Assembly: GCA_016714815.1 (NCBI GenBank)
Contig: JADKBZ010000001.1
Location: 186,001-250,000, forward strand
Source of the DNA: Holophagales bacterium
GTDB lineage: Bacteria; Acidobacteriota; Thermoanaerobaculia; UBA5066
Direction of reading: 5' to 3'
DNA length: 64,000 nucleotides
Shown: in pieces, positions 8,962-17,494 of the stretch
Layout of the letters: every line of letters starts with the position of its first letter
Numbering within the stretch: the first letter of the stretch is position 1
The notes under the pieces: model-generated
Told to the model about the DNA's origin: nothing
The model's database searches: none
What the model saw: only the letters and a program-made list of their open reading frames with translations
Translations under genes and position numbers: made by a program

Positions 8962-9230
8962 GACGAGGTCGCGGTTCCCTCGGGCGGGGAGGGACGGAGG
9001 TGGAGGCAGGCCGCGGTCTCGCTCCGGAGGGCGACTTCCGTTCCGTCGACCCGGTAGACGCGGGGACCGCCGCCGGGGGCCCGGAACGAGGCGGCGACGC
9101 GGCTTCCCGGGAGAAACCCGAGCTCCATCAGCCGCTGGGAGACGTCGGCGGGGAGATCGATCCGGTCGAGGATCGCCTCTTCCCCCTTCCGGAGGTCGAG
9201 GAGCGTGGCGGGGTGTCGGGTGTGCGGCAT
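8958..9230 (-). CDS. feoA: Ferrous iron transport protein FeoA
   Basis: A small SH3-like protein (90 residues from the ATG at 9230) that partners FeoB at the cytoplasmic face. Typical FeoA features are the opening LLDLRKGEEAIL, the segment RLMELGFLPGS and a closing LRSETAACLHL. An in-frame TTG at 9254 would add eight residues; I prefer the ATG because FeoA proteins usually start a few residues before the LxDL segment. Its stop overlaps the feoB start. I see no obvious Fur box in the roughly 80 bases upstream. Confidence 0.88.
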   Translation of the reverse strand: MPHTRHPATLLDLRKGEEAILDRIDLPADVSQRLMELGFLPGSRVAASFRAPGGGPRVYRVDGTEVALRSETAACLHLRPSPPEGTATSS

Positions 9231-9310
9231 GGTCACGACCGGCGAGACCTGCAATCGGATCTCAGCCGAAGGAGAAGGATGCTCTTGCCAGAGCGGCCCG
9301 TCAAGGCACA

Positions 9311-9340
9311 GTCGCGGGGCCGGCAGGCCGGCCCCGCGAC
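9311..9340 (-). terminator. Perfect 14-bp hairpin after the FKBP gene
   Basis: GTCGCGGGGCCGGC (9311-9324) is followed after two bases by its exact reverse complement (9327-9340). It begins 11 bases after the FKBP stop on the minus strand and sits upstream of feoA, so it can separate the two transcripts. There is no long U tract. Confidence 0.65.
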
Positions 9341-9351
9341 GTGCGGGAGGG

Positions 9352-10104
9352 CTACTTCTTGGCGGCGGGGGCGGCAGGGGCCGGGGCGGCCTTGCCGATG
9401 TCGAGGAGCTCGACGTCGAAGACGAGCGTGGCGCCCGGCTTGATCTTCGGGGGCGAGCCGGCGTCCCCGTAGGCGAGGCTGGAGGGGCAGACGAGGAGGG
9501 CCTTCCCGCCCTTCTTCATCAGGGCGACGCCCTCCTGCCAGCAGGGGATGACACCGCCGAGCGTGAACTCGGCCGGCTGGCCGCGCTGGACCGAGCTGTC
9601 GAAGACGGTGCCGTCGATCAGCTTGCCGGTGTAGTGGACCTTCACCGTTTCGCTGGGCGACGGGCTCGCGCCCGTGCCGGCCGCGATCTCGGTGTAGATG
9701 AGGCCCGAGGGCTTCTTCTGGGCCCCCTTCTCGGCGGCCGCCTTCGTCAGGTAGGCCTCGGAGGCGACCTTCTCCTTCGCGGCGACGGCGCCGGCGCGCG
9801 CCTGGGCGAAGGCCTGGATCTTGGGACCGAACTCCTCGAGGGTCACCTTCTTCGTCTTGCCCAGCGCCTCGTCGGTCAGCCCGAGCTTGAGCATCTCGAG
9901 GTCGGCGGCGTTGAAGTCGAGCCCGGTGAGGTTGCGGCCCATGACGAGCCCCATCGCGTAGAGGATCTTCTCGTCGTCGGTCTTCGGATCGACCGTGGCG
10001 GCCGCGGCGGGGGCCGGAGTGGTGGCTCCGGCATCCTTCTGGCACCCGGCCAGCAGGAGGGCGAGGACGAGGGCCGAAGCGGCCGACGTGCGGTTGCGGA
10101 ACAT
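9352..10104 (-). CDS. FKBP-type peptidyl-prolyl isomerase lipoprotein
   Basis: A 250-residue envelope foldase. The signal peptide ends in the lipobox LLAGC, so the protein is probably lipid-anchored. Residues 40-125 form the helical FKBP N-terminal (dimerisation) region. Residues 130-238 form the FK506-binding domain, with VKVHYTGKLIDGTVFDSS, a conserved Trp in IPCWQEG and the closing LVFDVELLDI. A Pro/Ala tail ends the protein. The start is the ATG at 10104, preceded by AAAGGAG at 6-nt spacing; longer in-frame readings upstream are antisense to tetR. A perfect hairpin follows the stop. It is divergent from the TetR gene. Confidence 0.93.
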   Translation of the reverse strand: MFRNRTSAASALVLALLLAGCQKDAGATTPAPAAAATVDPKTDDEKILYAMGLVMGRNLTGLDFNAADLEMLKLGLTDEALGKTKKVTLEEFGPKIQAFAQARAGAVAAKEKVASEAYLTKAAAEKGAQKKPSGLIYTEIAAGTGASPSPSETVKVHYTGKLIDGTVFDSSVQRGQPAEFTLGGVIPCWQEGVALMKKGGKALLVCPSSLAYGDAGSPPKIKPGATLVFDVELLDIGKAAPAPAAPAAKK

Positions 10105-10228
10105 CGAGGACTCCTTTCTAGTGGGCTCGGGGTCCGCAAGAGAAAGCCCGAACGGGCCGCCCGCGGGCGAGCGTCGGCGGATCCTACGCGGAATGGCGCG
10201 CGCCGGGAACCGGGATTTCCCCGAAAGA

Positions 10229-10248
10229 ACGAACGGTCGTGCTATTTT
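10229..10248 (+). promoter_or_regulatory. Candidate operator and -10 box of tetR
   Basis: ACGAACGGTCGT (10229-10240) is an imperfect inverted repeat, ACGA-N4-TCGT, of the sort bound by TetR proteins. It lies just upstream of TATTTT (10243-10248), which is six bases before a GTG start. This suggests an autoregulated, leaderless promoter. The evidence is positional only. Confidence 0.35.
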
Positions 10249-10254
10249 GTGGTC

Positions 10255-10854
10255 GTGGGAAAGGGAGACGCGACCCGCGAGACGATCCTCCGGCACGCGG
10301 TCGGGCTGGCGAGCCGCGTCGGGCTGTCGGGTCTTTCGATCGGGCGCCTCGCCCAGGAGCTCGACCTCTCCAAGAGCGGCCTCTTCTCCCACTTCCACTC
10401 CAAGGAGGCTCTCCAGATCCAGGTCCTGGAGTACGGCGCGTCGCGCTTCGTCGAGAACGTCGTGAAACCCGCCCTCAAGGCCCCGCGAGGAGTTCCCCGC
10501 ATCCACGGCCTGTTCGACCGGTGGCTCGCCTGGTCGCAGTCGGACCCCCTCTCGGGCGGGTGCTTCTTCGTCGCGATGGTGACCGACCTCGACGACCGCC
10601 CCGGGCCGAGCCGGGACCTTCTCGTCCGGCTCCAGAGGACCTGGATGACGTTTCTCGCAGACCTGGTGAAATCGGTCGTCCGGGCAGGTTCGTTCCGCCC
10701 CGACACCGACCCCGAGCAGTTCGCCCACGACATGTACGGCGTGATGCTCGCCTACCACCACGCTTCCAGGCTGCTGGACGACCCGGCCGCCGAGTCCCGC
10801 GCCCGCCGCGCCCTCGCCGCCCTCGTCGACGCCTGCCGCACGGCCGACTCCTGA
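10255..10854 (+). CDS. TetR/AcrR family transcriptional regulator
   Basis: A 199-residue DNA-binding repressor. Residues 5-50 hold the helix-turn-helix typical of the family: an ETILRHAVGLAS helix, then GLSIGRLAQEL, LSKSGLFSHFHSKEAL. The remainder is the helical ligand-binding and dimerisation domain, resembling the TetR_C group with a GGCFF motif. The start is uncertain: GTG at 10249 and GTG at 10255 are both in frame. I chose 10255 because a TATTTT box lies six bases upstream and no Shine-Dalgarno is present. The ligand is unknown. The next gene starts 11 bases after the stop with its own AAAGGA, so they probably share a transcript. Confidence 0.9.
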   Translation: MGKGDATRETILRHAVGLASRVGLSGLSIGRLAQELDLSKSGLFSHFHSKEALQIQVLEYGASRFVENVVKPALKAPRGVPRIHGLFDRWLAWSQSDPLSGGCFFVAMVTDLDDRPGPSRDLLVRLQRTWMTFLADLVKSVVRAGSFRPDTDPEQFAHDMYGVMLAYHHASRLLDDPAAESRARRALAALVDACRTADS

Positions 10855-10864
10855 AAGGACACCC

Positions 10865-11134
10865 ATGAGCGCCGATCCTTCCGGCTCCGGAATCCGCTCG
10901 AACGTTCCGCCGCGAAAACGTTTCCGTTTCGCCCTCCCGTTCTTCCGCCGTGCCGGCAAGGACACCGCCGCCACGCCCCGGGTTCCCAGGCGGGTGGCGT
11001 GCTCGCGGGCCGACTGCACGAACACGGTCCTGGACGAGTGGGAGGAGTCGGGCCTCCTCTGCGCCGAGTGCGCCCTGGAGGAGGAGCTCTGCGATCGAGA
11101 GGCCCGCTGGGACCGGATGTACCCCGGCCGCTGA
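10865..11134 (+). CDS. Small Cys-rich protein, possible zinc ribbon
   Basis: An 89-residue protein of unknown function. The first 40 residues are basic and low in complexity. The rest holds cysteines at 46, 51, 66 and 69 (C-x4-C-x14-C-x2-C) plus one at 76, compatible with a small zinc-binding knuckle. The start is well supported by AAAGGA six bases upstream. It follows the TetR gene closely and shares base composition with its neighbours, so it is probably a real gene. It could be a partner or target of that regulator, but nothing proves it. Confidence 0.6.
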   Translation: MSADPSGSGIRSNVPPRKRFRFALPFFRRAGKDTAATPRVPRRVACSRADCTNTVLDEWEESGLLCAECALEEELCDREARWDRMYPGR

Positions 11135-11203
11135 AGTCCCCGCGGCGAAGCCGCGCACGCTCTGCGCGGCGGGGCCGCGGGCCTGCTATCGTCCGCCGCC
11201 CGC

Positions 11204-12838
11204 ATGATCTCCTTCTCCAAAGTCTCCAAGCAGTACGGCCGGCAGATCCTCTTCGTCGACGCCTCCTTCCAGCTCAACCCGGGCGAGAAGGCGGGCCTCG
11301 TCGGCCCCAACGGTTCCGGGAAGACGACCGTCTTCCGGATGATCACGGGCGAGGAGCACCCCGACGACGGGGACGTCTCCGTCCCGAAGAAGCTCTCCAT
11401 CGGGTACTTCCGTCAGGACGTCGAGGAGATGTCGGGCCGGTCGGTCCTCGAGGAGGCGATCGCCGGGAGCGGCCGCCTCGGCGACCTCCACCACGAGCTG
11501 ATGGACCTCGAGCACGCCCTGTCCGACCCGGAGCGGGCCGACGAGATGGAGAAGGTCCTCGAGCGCTACGGCGAGGTGCAGCACGAGTACCAGCAGCGAG
11601 GCGGCTACGAGCTGGAGTCGAAGGCGAAGGAGATCCTCCAGGGGCTCGGCTTCCCCGACGAGGTCGTCGACGGCGACGTCGGCGCCCTCTCCGGCGGCTG
11701 GAAGATGCGCGTGGCGATGGCCCGGATCCTCCTCGGCAAGCCCGACGTCCTCCTGATGGACGAGCCGACGAACCACCTCGACATCGAGTCGATCCTCTGG
11801 CTCGAGCGGTTCCTCCACGACTACCCCGGCGCGCTCCTGATGACGAGCCACGACCGCGACTTCATGAACCGCGTCGTCGACCGGATCGTCGAGGTGGACG
11901 GGGGCGAGATCTTCACCTGGACGGGCGACTACGACTTCTACGAGCGCGAGCGGGGCCTTCGCGAGGCGCAGCGCGAGGCCTCCTACGCGCGGCAGCAGGC
12001 GATGTTCGCCAAGGAGCAGCGCTTCATCGAGCGTTTCTCGACCCACGCCGCCAAGGCCGCCCAGGTGCAGAGCCGCGTGAAGAAGCTCGAGAAGATCGAG
12101 CAGCTCGAGCTCCCCCGCCGCCGCAAGGTCGTGCGGTTCGACTTCCGGCAGCCGCCGCGCTCTGGAGACGACGTCGTGGCGCTCACGGGGGTCGGCAAGC
12201 GCTACGGCTCCCGCGCCGTCTACGACGGCTTCGACTTCCTCGTCCGGCGCGGGGAGCGCTGGTGCGTCATGGGGCGGAACGGGGCCGGGAAGTCGACGCT
12301 CCTGAAGATGGTGTCGGGGGCGCTGACCCCCGACTCGGGGACCGTCAAGATCGGTGCGAGCCTGAAGCTCGGCTACTTCGCCCAGCAGTCTCTCGACCTC
12401 CTCGACCCCTCGCTGACGGTGATCGAGCAGCTCCAGAAGGACTTCGCGATGGAGGGGCTCGGCGTCCTTCGGACCCTCGCCGGGGCGTTCCAGTTTTCCG
12501 GGGACGACATCGACAAGCCGGTCCGCGTCCTCTCGGGAGGCGAGAAGTCGCGGCTCGTCCTGGCGCGGATGCTCTTCGACCCGCCGAACTTCCTCGTCCT
12601 GGACGAGCCGACGAACCACCTCGACCTCGCCACGAAGGAGATGCTCGTCGAGGCGCTCCACGGCTTCGAGGGAACGATGCTCTTCGTCTCGCACGACCGG
12701 ACGTTCCTCAGGGGCCTGGCGAACCGGGTCCTCGAGATCGGCGGCGAGGACGGCTCGGGGAGGCCGGTGACGTACGACGGCAGCTACGAGGAGTACGTCT
12801 CCCGGTCGGGCCACGAGGCGCCGGGCGTCCACGCGTAG
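11204..12838 (+). CDS. ABC-F family ATPase (ribosome-associated)
   Basis: A 544-residue soluble protein with two ABC ATPase domains in one chain and no membrane segments, the hallmark of ABC-F proteins that act on the ribosomal E site. Domain 1 has Walker A GPNGSGKTT, signature LSGGWKMR and Walker B LLMDEPTNHLD. The linker (about residues 240-320) is helical and basic. Domain 2 has GRNGAGKST, LSGGEKSR and LVLDEPTNHLD. It could regulate translation or confer ribosome protection; the subgroup cannot be set by eye. The ATG has no Shine-Dalgarno, and TATCGT lies 11 bases upstream, suggesting a short leader. Confidence 0.92.
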   Translation: MISFSKVSKQYGRQILFVDASFQLNPGEKAGLVGPNGSGKTTVFRMITGEEHPDDGDVSVPKKLSIGYFRQDVEEMSGRSVLEEAIAGSGRLGDLHHELMDLEHALSDPERADEMEKVLERYGEVQHEYQQRGGYELESKAKEILQGLGFPDEVVDGDVGALSGGWKMRVAMARILLGKPDVLLMDEPTNHLDIESILWLERFLHDYPGALLMTSHDRDFMNRVVDRIVEVDGGEIFTWTGDYDFYERERGLREAQREASYARQQAMFAKEQRFIERFSTHAAKAAQVQSRVKKLEKIEQLELPRRRKVVRFDFRQPPRSGDDVVALTGVGKRYGSRAVYDGFDFLVRRGERWCVMGRNGAGKSTLLKMVSGALTPDSGTVKIGASLKLGYFAQQSLDLLDPSLTVIEQLQKDFAMEGLGVLRTLAGAFQFSGDDIDKPVRVLSGGEKSRLVLARMLFDPPNFLVLDEPTNHLDLATKEMLVEALHGFEGTMLFVSHDRTFLRGLANRVLEIGGEDGSGRPVTYDGSYEEYVSRSGHEAPGVHA

Positions 12839-12869
12839 GGCTCCGGTCCGGTCGCGCCCCGCTCCGGGC

Positions 12870-12898
12870 TTGACGCCGGCCCCTTCGCGGTGGATCGT
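12870..12898 (+). promoter_or_regulatory. Candidate promoter of the serine hydrolase gene
   Basis: TTGACG (12870-12875) and GATCGT (12893-12898) are separated by 17 bases, and the gene starts 28 bases further on. The -35 match is good, the -10 match poor. Confidence 0.3.
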
Positions 12899-12926
12899 CT
12901 CCGGCGATTCCTCCGGAGGTGCGGCG

Positions 12927-14438
12927 ATGAGAATGCGGTGGACCTTCCTTTCCCTTGCAGCGTCCCTTCTCCTCGCGCCGACGCCCGCGGCGGCGCAGGC
13001 GGCCGCGCCCGCCACGGCCGCCCCCGAGTCCGTCTCCCCCGCGGCGCTCGCGGCCGACCCGCGCGTCGTCCAGGCCCTTTCCCTCCTGACGGCGTGGGTC
13101 GACTCCGAGCAGGCGTACCGCCGGCTTCCCGGGGTCTCGATGGCCGTCGTCCACGACCAGCAGCTCCTCTGGAGCCGGGGCTTCGGCACCGCGCACGTCG
13201 AGACGAAGGCGCCCGCGACGCCGTCGACGATGTACTCGATCTGCTCCATCTCGAAGCTCTTCACGAGCGTCGCCGTAATGCAGCAGCGCGACGCCGGGAG
13301 GCTCCGCCTCGACGACCCGGTGGCAAGGCACCTGCCGTGGTTCTCCATCGGAGGAATGCCCGAGGGAGCGGAGCCGGTGACGATCTTCGGCGTCCTGACC
13401 CACTCGTCGGGCCTCCCGCGCGAGGCCGACTTTCCGTACTGGACAGGGCCGGGATACCCGTTCCCGACCGAGGAGAAGGTCCGCGAACGCGTGCCGCGGC
13501 AGGAGATGCTCTACCGCCCCGAGACGTACTTCCAGTACTCGAACCTCGGGCTGACGCTCGCGGGGGAGGTCGCGGCGGCCGCCGCCGGCAAGCCGTACGC
13601 CGAGCTGATCCGGACCGGGATCCTCGACCCGCTCGGGATGAAAGACACCCAGACCGAGCACCTCGACAGGTACCGGGGCGGGCGCCTCGCGACCGGCTAC
13701 ACGGCGGTGCGCCGGGACGGCACCCGCGAGAAAATGCCGCCGTACGAGGTGCGCGGCATCGCCCCGGCCGCGGGCTTCACGTCGACGGTCGAGGACCTCG
13801 GCCGCTTCGCCTCGTGGCAGTTCCGGCTTCTTTCGACGCAGAAGACCGAGATCCTCGACGCCGACACGCTCCGCGAGATGCAGCGCGTCCAGTTCATGGA
13901 CCCCGACTGGAAGGCGAGCCGGGGGCTCGGCTTCCAGACCTGGCGCAGCGGCGAGAAGACGTTCGTCGGGCACGGCGGCGACTGCCCCGGCTACCAGAGC
14001 CACCTCCTCCTCCAGATCCGGGAGAAGCTCGCCACGGTCTTCATGACGAACACGAACGGGATCGGCGCGCAGAGGTACTCGCAGACGGCCTACGACGTCG
14101 TCGGCCCGGCGGTGAAGAAGGCGCTCGAGGAGCCGAAGGGGGCGAAGGCCCACGTCGCCGCGTTCGCGCGCTACGCCGGCAGGTACGACAGCTCGATCTC
14201 GGGCGAGGCCCACGTCTTCCCGTGGGACGACGGCCTCGCAGTGCTCCTGCTCCCGTCCGAGAAGCCGCAGGAAACGCTGCTGAAGCTGAAGCCGGCGGGC
14301 GAGCACCGCTTCCGCCGCGTTCGCGACGACGGCGAGCCGGGCGAGGAGATCCGCTTCGAGGTCGACGCCAGCGGCGCCGTCACCCGCCTCTGGCGCTTCA
14401 GCAACTCGATGGAGCGGGTGCCACCGGCCCCGCGCTGA
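12927..14438 (+). CDS. Secreted serine hydrolase, beta-lactamase class C / PBP4 family
   Basis: A 503-residue protein with a cleavable signal peptide (to about residue 25, ending AAAQA). The active-site motifs of the class C beta-lactamase and D-Ala-D-Ala peptidase fold are present: SxxK as SISK (107-110), YxN as YSNLG near 200, and an HGG triad near 352. Likely roles are peptidoglycan or D-amino-acid ester/amide hydrolysis; true beta-lactamase activity is not implied. About 100 C-terminal residues form an extra beta domain. The ATG at 12927 is chosen because GGAGGT ends six bases upstream and the signal peptide starts there. Confidence 0.9.
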   Translation: MRMRWTFLSLAASLLLAPTPAAAQAAAPATAAPESVSPAALAADPRVVQALSLLTAWVDSEQAYRRLPGVSMAVVHDQQLLWSRGFGTAHVETKAPATPSTMYSICSISKLFTSVAVMQQRDAGRLRLDDPVARHLPWFSIGGMPEGAEPVTIFGVLTHSSGLPREADFPYWTGPGYPFPTEEKVRERVPRQEMLYRPETYFQYSNLGLTLAGEVAAAAAGKPYAELIRTGILDPLGMKDTQTEHLDRYRGGRLATGYTAVRRDGTREKMPPYEVRGIAPAAGFTSTVEDLGRFASWQFRLLSTQKTEILDADTLREMQRVQFMDPDWKASRGLGFQTWRSGEKTFVGHGGDCPGYQSHLLLQIREKLATVFMTNTNGIGAQRYSQTAYDVVGPAVKKALEEPKGAKAHVAAFARYAGRYDSSISGEAHVFPWDDGLAVLLLPSEKPQETLLKLKPAGEHRFRRVRDDGEPGEEIRFEVDASGAVTRLWRFSNSMERVPPAPR

Positions 14439-14583
14439 TCCGGCGGAGGGGTTGGCGCCCGGCAACGCCTTCCGCGCGATTCCAGAAGGGCGGCGCGCGG
14501 GCCCTCCCAGCCCGTTTCTCTCGTCCCAGCGGGCGCGAATCGCCGACGACAGGTCTATTCTTCGGTTCGATCGGACGGTCGCC

Positions 14584-17304
14584 ATGACAGACCCGGCACG
14601 CTCCCCCGCCCCGAAGGCCTCCCACCGCAAGGCCGCTTCCCCGAATCCGCCGAAACCCCCAAAGCCACCCCGAGCTCCCCGGCCAGGCCCGATGGAACCG
14701 GAGGCGGACGGCCCGTTCCCGATCGTTGGCATCGGCGCCTCGGCCGGCGGGCTCGAGGCGCTCGAGGAGTTCTTCCGCCACGTCCCGGAGGGGTGCGGGA
14801 TGGCGTTCGTCGTCGTCCAGCACCTCGACCCGACGCACGTGGGCGTTCTGGCCGAGCTCCTCCAGCGCACCACCTCGATGCCGGTCGTCCAGGTGCGCGA
14901 CCGGATGAAGGTGAAGCCCGACTCGGTCTACGTGATCCCGCCCAACCGGGACCTCTCCCTCCTCCACGGCTCGCTCCACCTCCTCGAGCCGACGGCCCCG
15001 CGCGGACTCCGCCTCCCGATCGACTTCTTCTTCCGCTCCCTCGCCGACGACCGGCACGAGCGGAGCATCGGCGTCGTCCTCTCGGGGATGGGCTCCGACG
15101 GGACGCCCGGCCTGCGCGCCATCAAGGAGGCCGCCGGGCTCGTCCTCGTCCAGGAGCCGGCGACGGCGAAATTCGACGCCATGCCCCGGAGCGCGATCGC
15201 GGCGGGCCTCGCCGACGTCGTCGCTCCCGCCGCGGAGCTGCCGGAGAGGATCGCCTCCTACGTCAAGCACGCTTCGCTCCTCGGCCGGACGGCCCCGCTC
15301 CTGCCGGAGGGCGAACGGAGCGCCCTGGAGAAGGTGGCGATCGTTCTCAGGGCCCGGACCGGGCACGATTTCTCCCTCTACAAGAAGAGCACCGTCCAGC
15401 GCCGGATCGAGCGGCGGATGGGAATCCACCAGATCGACCGGATCGCGACCTACGTCCAGTACCTGCAGAAGAACCCGCAGGAGGTGGACCTCCTCTTCCG
15501 CGAGCTCCTGATCGGGGTGACGAGCTTCTTCCGCGACCCGGACGCCTGGGACCAGCTCCGCGACGAGGCGCTTCCCCCGCTCCTGGCCAGCCGCCCGCCC
15601 AGGAGCGTCCTCCGGGCCTGGAGCGTCGGCTGCTCGACGGGGGAGGAAGCCTTTTCTCTGGCCATCGCATTCCGGGAAGCGGTGGAGAAGACGGCGCCCC
15701 ACTCGAGCCTGACGCTCCAGGTCTTCGCCACCGATCTCGACCCGGACGCGATCGCCCGGGGCCGACAGGGCCACTTCCCGCCCGGAATCGTCGCCGACGT
15801 TTCGCCCGAACGGATGAAGCGGTTCTTCGTCCAGGAGGAGGACGGCTCCTTCCGGATCGGAAAGGAGATCCGCGAGATGGTGACGTTCGCGACGCAGAAC
15901 GCCATCATGGATCCCCCGTTCACGAAGCTGGACGTCCTCGTCTGCCGCAACCTCCTCATCTACCTGGGGCCGGAGCTCCAGAAGCGGCTCCTGCCGCTCT
16001 TCCACTACTCCCTGAACGCGGGCGGCACGCTCTTCCTCGGCAGCGCCGAGACGGCCGGCGGGGAACCCGACCTGTTCACGCCCCTCCCCGGGAAGTCCCG
16101 GCTCTATCGCCGGGGGAGCGCCGCGGTGCCTCTGGAAGCGATCCCGTTCCCGGCGGTCTCCTCCGCCGCAGGCCCGCCGACGCTCGTCCCCTCGGCGGCG
16201 CAGAAAGCGGTCCCCGACATCCAGGCCCTCGCCGACCACGTCCTCCTGCAGCGCTTCGCCCCCGCCGCCGTCCTCGTGAACCGGACCGGCGACATCCTCT
16301 TCGTCAGCGGGCGCACCGGGAAGTACCTCGAGCCCGCGGCGGGGAAAGCGAACTGGAACGTCTTCGCCATGGCGCGCGAAGGGCTGCGGCTGGAGCTTCC
16401 CGAGGCGTTCCGAAAGGCCGTCCGCGAGGGAGGCGTCGGCCACCTGCGAGGGCTCCGGATGGGAGGCGCCGAGAACGGGCTGCTGGTCGACGTGACCGTC
16501 CAGGCGCTCGCCGAGCCCGAGGCGCTCCGTGGAACGGTGATGATCGTCTTCTCCGACGCTGCGGCGCCGCCCGCGGCGCCGCAGCGCCCCCAGGCGCGCC
16601 GGAGCGGGCTCCCGGGCCGTCAGGAGGCGGCGCTCCAGGTCGAGCTCGACGAGGCCCGAAGCGCCCTGCAGTCGCTCCGCAGCGACGTACAGGCGATGCG
16701 CGAAGAGATGCAGTCGTCCACCGAGGAGCTGAAGTCCGCCAACGAGGAGCTCCAGTCGACGAACGAGGAGCTCCAGTCGACGAACGAGGAGCTGACGACC
16801 TCCAGGGAGGAGATGCAGTCGCTGAACGAGGAGCTCCAGACCGTCAACGCCGAGCAGGTCGCCCGAATGGACGAGCTGACCCGCGCGAGCGACGACATGA
16901 AGAACCTCCTCAACGCGACCGACATCGCCACGGTCTTCCTCGACGGCGACCTGAGGGTCCGCAGGTTCACGACGGGCGCGACCCGCCTCTTCAAGCTGAT
17001 CCCCGGTGACGTCGGCCGGCCGCTCACGGACGTCTCGAACTCTCTCCAATACCCGGACCTCGTCACCGACGCCCGCGAGGTGCTGCGGACGCTCGTCTTC
17101 TCCCAGAAGGAGATCGCGACCGAGGGGGAGCGCTGGTTCGAGGTCCGGATCCTCCCCTACCGGACGGTGGACAACCGGATCGACGGCGTGGTGATGACCT
17201 TCTTCGACATCACGCGGAGCAAGACGCTCGAGGCCCGGCTCCGGCTGGCGGCGCCGGAGGAGGAGCCCGGCCCCGTCCGGCGGCCGGCCGCAGGGGCTCC
17301 GTGA
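14584..17304 (+). CDS. CheB-CheR-PAS fusion signalling protein
   Basis: A 907-residue cytoplasmic protein. Residues 45-235 are a CheB methylesterase domain with catalytic Ser in GIGASAGG, His in VVQHLDP and Asp in GMGSDGT; there is no receiver domain. Residues 245-510 are a CheR methyltransferase, with VTSFFRD and the SAM-binding SVGCSTGEEAFSLA. A first PAS-like region spans about 545-650, a long coiled coil about 680-760, and a second PAS domain about 770-885. The protein ends there, without the histidine kinase found in many CheBR hybrids. It probably adjusts methylation of an unseen receptor or acts as a non-chemotactic sensor; no che genes are nearby. The start is the ATG at 14584; upstream in-frame codons look non-coding. 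Confidence 0.92.
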   Translation: MTDPARSPAPKASHRKAASPNPPKPPKPPRAPRPGPMEPEADGPFPIVGIGASAGGLEALEEFFRHVPEGCGMAFVVVQHLDPTHVGVLAELLQRTTSMPVVQVRDRMKVKPDSVYVIPPNRDLSLLHGSLHLLEPTAPRGLRLPIDFFFRSLADDRHERSIGVVLSGMGSDGTPGLRAIKEAAGLVLVQEPATAKFDAMPRSAIAAGLADVVAPAAELPERIASYVKHASLLGRTAPLLPEGERSALEKVAIVLRARTGHDFSLYKKSTVQRRIERRMGIHQIDRIATYVQYLQKNPQEVDLLFRELLIGVTSFFRDPDAWDQLRDEALPPLLASRPPRSVLRAWSVGCSTGEEAFSLAIAFREAVEKTAPHSSLTLQVFATDLDPDAIARGRQGHFPPGIVADVSPERMKRFFVQEEDGSFRIGKEIREMVTFATQNAIMDPPFTKLDVLVCRNLLIYLGPELQKRLLPLFHYSLNAGGTLFLGSAETAGGEPDLFTPLPGKSRLYRRGSAAVPLEAIPFPAVSSAAGPPTLVPSAAQKAVPDIQALADHVLLQRFAPAAVLVNRTGDILFVSGRTGKYLEPAAGKANWNVFAMAREGLRLELPEAFRKAVREGGVGHLRGLRMGGAENGLLVDVTVQALAEPEALRGTVMIVFSDAAAPPAAPQRPQARRSGLPGRQEAALQVELDEARSALQSLRSDVQAMREEMQSSTEELKSANEELQSTNEELQSTNEELTTSREEMQSLNEELQTVNAEQVARMDELTRASDDMKNLLNATDIATVFLDGDLRVRRFTTGATRLFKLIPGDVGRPLTDVSNSLQYPDLVTDAREVLRTLVFSQKEIATEGERWFEVRILPYRTVDNRIDGVVMTFFDITRSKTLEARLRLAAPEEEPGPVRRPAAGAP
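16741..16793 (+). repeat. 21-base tandem repeat inside the CheBR coiled coil
   Basis: Two identical 21-base units (16741-16761 and 16762-16782) and part of a third encode the heptad NEELQST. Exact repetition at DNA level suggests recent slippage within the coiled-coil segment. Confidence 0.7.
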
Positions 17305-17479
17305 GCGGGCTCCCCGGCTTCAGGGCGAACCGCTTCGAGCTCGAACGGTTCGTCGAAGGCCGGCCGGACGGGGTTCCTTCCTCGACATGAAGGACCGGCT
17401 CTCCGTGGGCATTCGACAGGATCATCGGCTCCAGCGGCTGGAGGAGAGAGTCTCCGCCGTGAGGCGCAAGGTCGGGTAA
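17301..17479 (+). other. Two nested mini-ORFs after the CheBR gene
   Basis: A GTG at 17301 overlaps the CheBR stop and opens a 29-codon frame ending in TGA at 17388. An ATG at 17387 overlaps that stop and opens a 30-codon frame ending at 17479. Chained GTGA and ATGA overlaps look like coupled genes, or one roughly 60-residue gene with a frameshift. Neither peptide is recognisable. The rest of the gap to 17494 shows nothing. Confidence 0.25.
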
Positions 17480-17494
17480 GAGGCGCCCGGCCGC

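Noticed and set aside
6163..9057. Very long plus-strand open frame (964 codons) opposite feoAB and the MFS gene
   Set aside because: It is Glu/Arg/Asp-rich with no domain, and lies antisense to clearly conserved genes. In DNA this GC-rich the complementary frame rarely meets stops.
9205..10254. Long N-terminal extension of the TetR reading frame back to 9205
   Set aside because: It is antisense to the well supported FKBP gene; the domain starts only after 10255.
12927..14438. Beta-lactamase resistance gene
   Set aside because: The fold and motifs are shared with many peptidases and esterases; context gives no regulator or resistance island.
16741..16793. Short tandem repeats considered as a CRISPR array
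   Set aside because: Units are contiguous without spacers and encode an in-frame coiled-coil heptad.
14398..17049. 883-codon antisense frame opposite the CheBR gene
   Set aside because: No domains; composition is that of reverse-complemented coding sequence.
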